Source of the DNA: Spongilla lacustris
Lineage: Eukaryota > Porifera > Demospongiae > Spongillida > Spongillidae
Assembly: GCA_949361645.1 (NCBI GenBank)
Contig: OX442429.1
Location: forward strand, 5,255,167 to 5,319,166
Direction of reading: 5' to 3'
Length of the DNA: 64,000 bases
The notes beneath the pieces were generated by a model. The model was not told where the DNA came from. It made no database searches and saw only the letters and a program-made list of their open reading frames with translations. A program made the position numbers and the translations under genes. This document shows, piece after piece, positions 56,328 through 64,000 of the stretch. Numbering within the stretch: the stretch's first letter is position 1; every line of letters starts with the position of its first letter.

Positions 56328-57360
56328 GTGGTTTCTCGGCGAACTTTCTGAAGATGATGCCGCTACCATTCTCAAAGCCAGCGGAGACGTGAATACGTAC
56401 CTAGTATATAAACACCTCTCCAATAACGCGTTTGTATTGGCTCTAAGGTACATGCGTTCTTACATGTACGTGTAGTACTGATATATGCATGCTTCACAGG
56501 CTCCCTAACGACGGCACAGTAAAGCATCTGGATATACTGTGTACCAATGGAAGGTACAGGGTGTCGGGTCAGGTAATTAATGTCAACATAACATCCGATA
56601 CGTGAAGATGCATGCCATAATAAAACAATACCTACATGTACCCTTTCTAACACAGACACGGGATTATGATGACGTCATTAAGGCAACTCAGGATTTCACT
56701 GCAAACTACTACGGTGCATCTCCGAGACCTGCAAGCTTCCAGAGCCACGCAATTGATCCTGATCATGAAGACACAACGGTGCGTCGAGAGAATGCAGGCA
56801 CACCCGATGAGTCCACCTGTAGCATCACGTGCGTTTTTCCCGACTCACCTCCTCATTGCAAAGAAGCTAAAGGTGGCGGAGTGGCATTGCCCAGCTACAC
56901 CAAAATGGAGCCGGAGGTATTCGCCGTACCTCATGTAAATGTACACCTTGAAGTCGGTGAGTAGCTGTTACTTGCTCATGGCCGGGTGATTCGAGATTAT
57001 TCGTAATCATTCTTAATAATTATAAGTACTAAAATTAATTTTAGCTATAGGAGTATAGCCGGTGTTTATATACATGTATAACAAACATACATAATTATAC
57101 TTTATATACAAATGCATAATTTTTTTAACACTTTAGTTCCTACATATACTTATGATGATCCTAACGGCTGTCCTCCTCGTCATACCTCTGCTGCCTGTAG
57201 TGAACAACCTGTCTGCCCTTCCCGTCGGAATGATGACAACAAGTCATTACACTTCTGCTGCTGCGACGTGGCGGTACCGCGGCGATGTGCTTCCTGGACG
57301 TTATTATGCATGCCTTGCTTAGCATGTAGGTTTTGTTCATCTGGATACGAGGAAGATTAG
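56328..57360 (+). CDS. SH2-domain protein with cysteine-rich C-terminus (5' end not found)
   Basis: Exons 56328-56447, 56500-56572, 56656-56956 and 57137-57360 have GT/AG ends and consistent phases. The first two encode an SH2 fold: WFLGELSEDDAATILKASGD, NTYLVYKHLSNNAFVLALR and LPNDGTVKHLDILCTNGRYR. The third opens with the closing SH2 helix (DVIKATQDFTANYYGASP). SH2 domains bind phosphotyrosine through the arginine of FLVR; here the motif reads YLVYK, so that arginine is replaced by tyrosine. The rest is a Pro/Ser/Thr-rich tail and a cysteine-rich end (HFCCCDVAV, LLCMPCLACRFC, stop). The cysteines could be lipid-modified or bind metal, which is speculation. Upstream exons are needed for a start codon. 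An adaptor-like role is inferred. Confidence 0.75.
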
Positions 57361-58139
57361 ATTTCTTATACTGCACTGATTCAGTATTTCTTTATATTGA
57401 AACTGCGATGATTTTGCGTGTGTATATTATGCATCTACTTAGGCTGAACTATCGTGCACTCTGTCTCACAAAGCAAGAGCGCATATAATGATGTATGCAT
57501 TACAACAGCAAGAGAGGTCAACCACAAAATGATCCAGCTGAGCATCTGAACCTGCATGAGCACTTGGCTTCACTGATATATGCATGTAGCCTGATCAGGC
57601 TACACACATTGGAAGCACGTGCAGAGTAGGTGGTCAGCTCCTGCAGTAAGTGATACGAGAAGATTTAGGGGGCCGGGGGGTGAGTCCCCCGCAAAACCTA
57701 TGCTATAAAATATCCACGAGGTCTTTGTTAAAATGCACGGCCCATGCATGCATATGGATGTAAACTATCACACAGCAGTACATGTTCTTTTAGCGTAAAT
57801 CCTTGGTCGTATTTATTACTTAGCATTACGCTATGTTTTGTGCCCAGACCTTGGGGAGTGGCCCCTGAAATCCTCCTGTACTTGTCTCAGCCTCTGTATG
57901 TTCGATGCGCGTTTGACAATTGCAAAGCCGCTTCATTTCAAAATGCACGATAGGATAGTCAAACCAGTAAATTCAGTTTAGACGTTTCTTGAGGTAGACC
58001 TCGGGCGAAAAGTGGGGCCATGTAGGTAGGTTATTTCTCAACTGCAATTTAAACCAATTAAAGTTCTATGTCGAGCTGATTACATGTATAATAGTGCATG
58101 TACTAAATTTACATATATACAGGGTGTTCCTCCTCCGCG
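57361..58139. other. No gene recognised
   Basis: A GGGGGCCGGGGGGTGAG block lies near 57,668. A frame at 57,744-57,953 (plus) has no family features. Confidence 0.35.
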
Positions 58140-59235
58140 TGCGGCCTCAATCAAGGAAAATTGTTAATAAATTAACCACAAGCGGTTAATTAACTGGTAA
58201 TTGTTATAAAAAGTTCTAACAGCAAAAGAATACATATATATGCTGGTGAATTTTTAAAAAAGTATAATCTTTAATGGTTAATTAATATTGACAAAAGTCT
58301 CAAGAGTCAAGACCCTATTCATTTAAATTAAACATTATTGATCCGGCTATACGTAGGTGGGTGGTTAGTTAAAAGCTGCAAATTGTATTTAACTGTTTAG
58401 AAGTTATTCAATATTGACATCTTGATTTTTTTTCTCGCAATGTACTTGATTTAGGGCCATAGGTGTAACGACTTTGAATAATTAAAGAAAACACAAAGTT
58501 TTATATACATCATGACTGAAAACATAATAAATATGTCACTTTGTTGTCAGTGTGCAGGGACTCGCCAGGGAGTGCTGCTCCATCATCAAACCATCGCCAT
58601 TTCACTCTAGAGCCGCGCAAACACAGGCTAACAGATCTCAAGATTGCAAAAGATAGCCTCGTTCTGACAAAACTAACTGTTTCTGAGTAAGACTTCTTCC
58701 ATTTCGTTTGCAAGGCTAGCAGTTATTCGCTTCATAAAATGGTTTGCCTCTCAGTGCAGGAGTCCATCCACTGAAACAACAAAGGGTGTAAATTGACCGC
58801 GTCGATCTTTAACAGCTTTCTTATAAATCCTTTTCTTTTCTTTTGCTGCACTGACGAAGCGTCAGTATCAATTATGAGAATGTCAAACAACGCCTCTGTC
58901 TGTGGTGACCACACTCCTCGGACTCCCACATCATTTGATAAGGGATCTGCCTCCCTTACAGGCCATTGTATCTTGATTTAGTGGTTTGAATTTTTTTATT
59001 AAATTCGGCAAGTTATTATTATTAAAAATGTTGGAGCTTTTAATTTTGGATGCCTAAAATGATATGTTTTTGATAAGGTGTTATTGGGAAGTATTAATTC
59101 GTTCTTGCTAATTTTAATTTCTTTGATTTTATTTAATTAATTGTAAATTAATATTTAGTTTGTTAACATTAAAATTTAAGCCCGCATTATTAGATCTATT
59201 AGTAACAGTTAACTGTTTGTGGTCAACCTTTCAGC
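58140..59235. mobile_element. Inverted-repeat element, copy 1 (TCAATCAAGGAAAATTGTT)
   Basis: Starts TCAATCAAGGAAAATTGTTA and shares ordered blocks with 61,584-62,394: AACCACAAG.GGTTAATTAAC, GTGGGTGGTTA, CTTGATTTAGTGGTTTGAAT, AATTCGGCAAGTTA, TTTAAGCCCGCATTATT and ACTGTTTGTGGTCAA. The right terminus found in copy 2 is missing here, so the element is truncated or interrupted. Confidence 0.7.
58540..58930 (-). pseudogene. Retrotransposon reverse-transcriptase C-terminal remnant
   Basis: The minus strand reads GVRGVWSPQTEALFDILIID and, after a break, VSFVRTRLSFAILRSVSLCL followed by RGSR. I know this pair (RG.W..G..A.FDI.V.DTDA ... LSFAILR...LCLRGSR) from the ends of multicopy invertebrate reverse-transcriptase proteins. 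Frame changes separate the parts. It lies inside the repeat element of 58,140-59,235. Confidence 0.6.
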
Positions 59236-59422
59236 AGTATAAATTTAAATAACAATAATAATAAATGAAGCCATGGAGTGTGTCTGGCCTCCGCCTAGCA
59301 ACCAGTTCCAACAAGGCAAAGGCAGCTGTTCTCAATAGCCTGTATGGCAGGCTAAGTCTTAACCTTGTTAAAGCTAATGCCACTGCAATGCTGTCAAGAT
59401 GCTTTGCCTCGGACATGTACAC
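59231..59422 (-). pseudogene. Second C-terminal remnant of the same protein type
   Basis: The minus strand reads VALALTRLRLSLPYRLLRTA followed by AFALLELVARRRP, the same R.RLS...LR.A...L pattern as 58,600-58,690. Short and decayed. Confidence 0.4.
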
Positions 59423-61583
59423 TGTTTAGATTAGGTAGTTACATAATATTATATATATAATAATATTATCCTATGTCACCAGACGTACTTCTGGTGCCCA
59501 GTCACGTCTTAGTACGGTCACGTGGCTTGCGCGACTAGGGGGAGAATAAAAGCGTAATTAAAAATTTCCAATGTCTGTCTATACATTCAATCACGATGAA
59601 TGAAAGCAATTTCAAGTTATAACTTCAATTTCTTTTCTACTACATCGAGCTTTAAACAAATCATTCTTGAATAACATAAAAGTAGGGAATTAAATTGTTA
59701 TACAACATTAACATTTTACTAGTTAATATTTAGAACAACTAATCAAACTTGTAAATGCTAGAAGACCACTTCAATTTTAAAAGTAAACTTTGGGTTTTAG
59801 ATTTTAATACCAGATCGAATGCTGGTTCCTACTTCATTTCATAATTGGCTAATTAGACATGCTTATTAAAACCAGTTATCGAATAACTGTACAGCATGTC
59901 ATGGCCATATGGCACGAGGAACTTTCTCAGGCAGGATGTTTTCAAACTATTTTAAATCCGGCATGTGACGTAATTGTACGCGCGAGTTACGATGTAGGTG
60001 TTTCTCCACGGCTGTTTCATTCCATTGAAAAGTTGGACATTAGGTCTCGTCCCCATTCCCTGCTTGGAGACAGGCAACTGAACCCTAGTTACCGCATGGC
60101 ACTGGAATGTGGCTTATCCTTCTTTATCCGTACAACGTAAGCTCACTTTGAATCGATATATCAGTCAGGCGTCCTACGAGGACTAAAACAGTATAAGTTT
60201 CATCTTTGTTGTATTTACATACGCGCGAAGAGAGGGCCGAGACTACATGCGCTTTATTTTGAGTTGTTCGTGTCAATAGGCTTTTTTGAGAAATCCGCCC
60301 GGCCAAATGAAAAAACTCTTTTAGAAACGTGTACTCAAGAGACGGCTGTATTTGGTTCTGTTTAGGGTGTAACGGGGCTTATTTTCTGCGCGTCGTGCCA
60401 ACGCTTTGAAAAGGGCAGATTTATTTACGTAGCGAAGTGGTCCTCTCATATCGTGTATGTGCGAAACACACATAGGCCCTACTAGTATGCTTGGAAAACA
60501 AAAATCACTTTGCATTTTCTATTTCGACTTAGCTTTTCTGGCCTCAAAGACTCCAGTTTGGAAACATACTTACAATCAGGCGTACTAGCCCGACCTTCGC
60601 GTATATTCGGGCTACGCCTAATAATTAAGTGTCCTTGGGCGGTTGGCCATACTCATATGTCCTGTACGACTGATTGAAATGGTTGTGTGCTTCGTTACCC
60701 CATCAGCCCAAAGCCTGCATGCATTCATGATTGCACATGTCCACCCATGGTGTTCGAGTAGGTGCATGTTTACTGTCCTTTTCATGCTAGGAGCCTGTTC
60801 TATGGCTTTACCGTACACCTGTATACAATTTCTTTACTGCTGCTTCTTGTACTTGCACGCTCTGGAGGGATATCAAACAGTATCATTGCGTATGTCTGCA
60901 TGTCAAATAAGAGCTCCATTGAAAAGGCAGCACGGGTATATTTTGTTTGAAGAACTCGTTTTACACCCTTATATAGTTCAGTTAGGACCAAATACTCTCT
61001 GACAGAACTTCTGGACATGACGTCCATTGCGTGTTTTCCATCATAGATTAATAACCTTAGGTTATTAATCTATGTTCCATTGTCGTCGTATGTCAAATAC
61101 AGATGGGTGTGGCGACGTGCATTATTCATTAGTTGCATGGTCCCGAGTAACCGTGTCGTTCTCTCACCAGAAAATAAGCCCCATCATGTACTAAACGCAA
61201 AGGTGAAGTACAATGATCGCTCTTTGAGTAGGAGAAGTTTTTAAAACCATCTGCCGGGCGGGTTTCGAGAAAAATCGGTTGCCGCCTGAGCACTTAATGA
61301 AGACATTAAAAGGCGTGCCTTCAATAGTACCATGCGCGGCAATTATGGGCCAAAGAAGAGCGTACTTTAACTGTGTGTATCATTCTTTTTAAGTACGAAA
61401 TTGGTTGTGGAATAGCTCAAAAGCATAATGGTTGTGTATATTGAATTGGTAGTGGCAAGCAGCGCCTCTGAACGTAAACCACAAAATAATTAGCTTCTCT
61501 AGGATCCCAAATACCAAAGTACCGTAATGTTCGAATGTGTTCTAATTACAAACCTAATGTCCAGCTCGAAACAGCCGTGTCTC
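59423..61583. other. No gene recognised
   Basis: AT-rich to 59,850, then mixed composition. A plus-strand frame at 59,859-60,140 has reasonable codon texture but no motif that I know and no splice context. A perfect 33-bp palindrome lies at 61,042-61,074. Confidence 0.35.
61042..61074. repeat. Perfect palindrome, 16-bp arms
   Basis: CATAGATTAATAACCT, one T, then AGGTTATTAATCTATG. Likely a cruciform-prone site or remnant of an inverted element. Confidence 0.85.
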
Positions 61584-62394
61584 AATCAAGGAAAATTGTT
61601 GTAAATTAACCACAAGAAGTTAATTAACTGGTAATTGTTGTTAAAAGTTCCAGCAGCAGAAGAAGACATGCTGTTAAATATATATATAATTATAATTATA
61701 ACTATAATAATTTCATATTGATAAAAGCCTAGAGCCTCAAGACCCCTATTAATTTCAATGAAACATTATTGTTAATAGATGTAGGGTGGGTGGTTATTTA
61801 ACAGCTGCCAATTCTACTTGGTTTAGAAGTTATAAAAAATTGAAATCTTCATTTTTTTGTTTTTGCAATGATTTAGGGGCCATAGTATCTTGATTTAGTG
61901 GTTTGAATTTATAAATTCGGCAAGTTACCATTATTATTAACATCCAAGGAAATGATGGAGCTTTTCTAAAATGGTACGTTTTGATTAGATATTATTCAAT
62001 TCTATATAAAGTACACGCTACACTTGTAGTGCCCAATATAGAGGCCGCATTGCCATGCTGTAGTGCAATGGACACTCTCTGGAGAAGAAATGAAAGGGAC
62101 TGGTGGTCATGTGTGATGGTCTGCTGACGCCTGCTAATATCAGCGAGCAAACTGAGAGCAGTCTCATTGGGACAAAATGGGCTAGCTTCCCTCGTGGCAT
62201 CGGATATGTGAGACTGCGAAGGTGTCAACACAAGTAGTGTCAACACAAATAAAGTCCCAAACAAATTTAGTTTGTTTAACGAATTGTTTACATCAAAATT
62301 TAAGCCCGCATTATTGTATTGGAGCATTGCATTCAGCAACAATTATCGGTTAATTAACTGTTTGTGGTCAATTTATAAACGATTTTCCTTGATT
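61584..62394. mobile_element. Inverted-repeat element, copy 2, just upstream of the kinase gene
   Basis: Left end AATCAAGGAAAATTGTTGTA with TTAACCACAAG inside; right end CTGTTTGTGGTCAATTTATA leading to GATTTTCCTTGATT. The ends pair over about 35 bp with mismatches. It stops about 80 bp before the kinase ATG, so the promoter may lie inside or be displaced by it. Confidence 0.75.
62010..62240 (-). pseudogene. Retrotransposon protein C-terminal remnant
   Basis: The minus strand reads REASPFCPNETALSLLADIS and QSLSFLLQRVSIALQHGNAA followed by SILGT. The LQR.S.A.Q.GNAAS.LGT ending is familiar from multicopy invertebrate reverse-transcriptase proteins. Only the tail is present. Confidence 0.55.
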
Positions 62395-62475
62395 ACGATT
62401 GCATATCAGTTGGAAACACCGCGGTACGTATCCGCATCGAATACGCAAGGGTGTGGCTATGCCAGTCGCTTACAT

Positions 62476-64000
62476 ATGGCCAATTCGGTAAAAGCTCGCT
62501 TTCAAAGCATAAAGCTCTTAAAAAATGAGCAGCTTGGGATCGGATCCTACGGAATGGTATGCAAAGCACTGTGTGATGGCTTGCTGTGTGCCGCGAAGCT
62601 ACTCCATCCCACCATTGCCAGCGCGAGGAACTCCCAGAACTTCGACCAAGAATGTCAGGTCTTGAGTGCTATCAAACACCCCAACGTCATACAGTACCTC
62701 GGTACCCACCAAGACCCCGAGACGCGCCAGCAAGTTCTGATCATGGAGCTTATGGACGAAAGCCTCACGTCCTTTGTAGAGAGGGCGGAGAAGGATGGCC
62801 GGGCTCCGTTGCCGCTACACGTGCAGCTGAACATCTGTCACGAAATAGCACTCGCGCTTCGGTATTTTCACCAGAACGATATCATTCATCGCGACCTTTC
62901 CAGCAACAACGTATTATCTCTGGGTGGAAAAAGGTTCAAAGTCACGGATTTTGGGATGTCGAAGTTAATCAATTCCGGTACAAACGTGATGTCATTAACT
63001 CAATGTCCTGGTTGTCCTGCCTACATGTCTCCAGAGGCCTTGGAAACCCCTCCTGTCTACTCCAAGAAGCTGGACACATTCTCATTTGGAGTGCTGACCA
63101 TCCAGATCCTCACCTCCAGGTTCCCAGACCCAGGCCCACCAAAGAGGAAGGTCAGAGATCCAAAGTACCCTGTAGCAGTTGAACTTCCTGTCTTTGACAC
63201 TGAGCGTCGCAAGTCTCACATCGACCTCATCCCTCCTACCCATCCACTGTTGGGGATATCAAAGGTCTGCTTGAGCTACCAGGAGGAGGACAGACCTACA
63301 GCAGTGGAGCTTTGTGATCACATCTCTGGACTGAAGCTCACAGCTGAATACATCCAGAGTGTGCAAGGGGAAAGTGAAGACAAACTTATGTTAGAAAATA
63401 AGGGTCTGAAGGCCATAAATAGCAAAAATGAAAATATAATATTGTCACTGAAGAAAGACATTGAACTGCTAAAGCAAGAGAATGAAGAAAAATGTGATAC
63501 CATCCTCCATACATGGACCATACAAAGAGAGGAGATACAGATTATTGAAGATAATGATCTTGGAGTAGGGTCATGGGGATATGTAAAAGTAGCTGTGTAC
63601 CATGACTTGAAAGTGGCTGTCAAACAACTGCATGAAGTTCTACTATCCCCACATACTATAGAGTCATTTGTCCGACAGGTCCACTTTCTTGCATGTATCA
63701 AACATCCAAATATCATCCAGTTTATTGGAGGAGTGATGGATCAAGATGGGGCTCCCATGATTGTGATGGAGCTAATGTCTTATACATGTTGGGACATTGT
63801 ACAAAAGCAACAACTAGACAATCATGATGTGCTATCGATCAGCATTGATGTGGCCTTGGCCCTGAACCATCTCCACCTCATAAAGCCTGATCCTATCATC
63901 CACCTTAACGTGATCAGTGCTAATGTGCTGTTAACCCCATCCACTCCGCCAATGAGATGGAAAGCAAAGCTAGCAGGCTTCGGTGCTGCCTGCTATCTCA
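62476..64000 (+). CDS. Tandem kinase: active-type kinase, coiled coil, pseudokinase (3' end beyond window)
   Basis: One open frame of 508 codons runs from the ATG at 62,476 to the window edge without a stop or intron. Domain 1 is a complete Ser/Thr-Tyr-like kinase: glycine loop LGIGSYG (residues 20-26), Lys 41 in CAAKLL, Glu in NFDQECQVL, HRDLSSNNV (138 on), DFG (158-160) and SPE (185-187). The set is that expected for catalysis. Residues about 305-345 are Glu/Lys/Leu-rich (ALKAIN-like KGLKAINSKNENIILSLKKD), a predicted coiled coil. Domain 2 keeps a loop (GVGSWG, 363 on) and Lys 383 in VAVKQL. However, its catalytic loop is HLNVISANV (476 on) instead of HRD, and the DFG site reads GFG (501-503). 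It is therefore probably a pseudokinase. The layout suggests regulation of domain 1 by domain 2 or by dimerisation; this is inferred. No transmembrane segment is seen. Confidence 0.88.
   Translation, partial: MANSVKARFQSIKLLKNEQLGIGSYGMVCKALCDGLLCAAKLLHPTIASARNSQNFDQECQVLSAIKHPNVIQYLGTHQDPETRQQVLIMELMDESLTSFVERAEKDGRAPLPLHVQLNICHEIALALRYFHQNDIIHRDLSSNNVLSLGGKRFKVTDFGMSKLINSGTNVMSLTQCPGCPAYMSPEALETPPVYSKKLDTFSFGVLTIQILTSRFPDPGPPKRKVRDPKYPVAVELPVFDTERRKSHIDLIPPTHPLLGISKVCLSYQEEDRPTAVELCDHISGLKLTAEYIQSVQGESEDKLMLENKGLKAINSKNENIILSLKKDIELLKQENEEKCDTILHTWTIQREEIQIIEDNDLGVGSWGYVKVAVYHDLKVAVKQLHEVLLSPHTIESFVRQVHFLACIKHPNIIQFIGGVMDQDGAPMIVMELMSYTCWDIVQKQQLDNHDVLSISIDVALALNHLHLIKPDPIIHLNVISANVLLTPSTPPMRWKAKLAGFGAACYL

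Noticed and set aside
62586..63182. 198-codon frame overlapping the kinase
   Set aside because: It is a shifted frame of the kinase coding sequence, whose own frame carries all the conserved motifs.

Overview
The window is eukaryotic and looks like animal DNA, most probably a demosponge (inference). It is AT-rich and has introns with GT/AG ends. It carries metazoan families (animal heme peroxidase, BPI/LBP lipid-binding protein, SH2 domain, tandem protein kinase domains) and a secreted fibrinogen-C-like protein of a type I associate with sponges. Two 200-bp runs of N are assembly gaps. There are no bacterial or viral operons, no rRNA and no CRISPR.

Left third (1-28 kb). Dispersed repeats come first: a degenerate CAGCCCC-rich satellite at 3.65-7.1 kb and a composite inverted/direct repeat carrying a captured transposon-protein fragment at 7.3-8.65 kb. 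A signal-peptide-bearing animal heme peroxidase gene (10.66-18.5 kb) follows. It is split inside an exon by a 5.78-kb Ginger1 DNA transposon (11,759-17,538) that has long inverted repeats and a CCGG target duplication. The element codes for a Gypsy-like integrase, then an OTU protease domain, then a Ulp1/C48 protease domain, then an unrecognised C-terminal region. The peroxidase also has an in-frame TGA, a TAA and frameshifts, so it is a pseudogene. From 19 to 28 kb there are nested elements: a hAT with an 8-bp target duplication, a long-arm foldback element with TA duplication, another large inverted repeat, and a second copy of the 1.1-kb repeat found at 1.8-2.9 kb.

Middle (28.0-39.8 kb). 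A second, older Ginger1 element (28,014-39,825, again with CCGG duplication) holds a stack of later insertions: two foldback elements, a TA-flanked MITE, a hAT-type MITE with an 8-bp duplication and a 2.08-kb hAT with transposase remnants. Its minus-strand integrase/OTU gene is interrupted by both hATs. It has two GPY/F-like integrase C-terminal modules in tandem.

Right third (39.8-64 kb). This part is gene-rich: a secreted fibrinogen-C-like protein (minus, one frameshift); an almost complete BPI/LBP-like gene (minus, 43.9-54.9 kb, at least 14 exons) whose introns hold a 1.9-kb minisatellite and two minisatellites made from copies of its own exon-end/5' splice-site sequence; an SH2 protein gene (plus, 56.3-57.4 kb) lacking the usual FLVR arginine; two related inverted-repeat elements with retrotransposon-protein remnants; and, running off the right edge, a kinase-coiled coil-pseudokinase gene (plus, from 62,476).

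The genes do not form one pathway. Peroxidase, fibrinogen-C-like and BPI-like products are all secreted or innate-defence-like families, and SH2 and kinase genes are signalling families; any functional link is inference.
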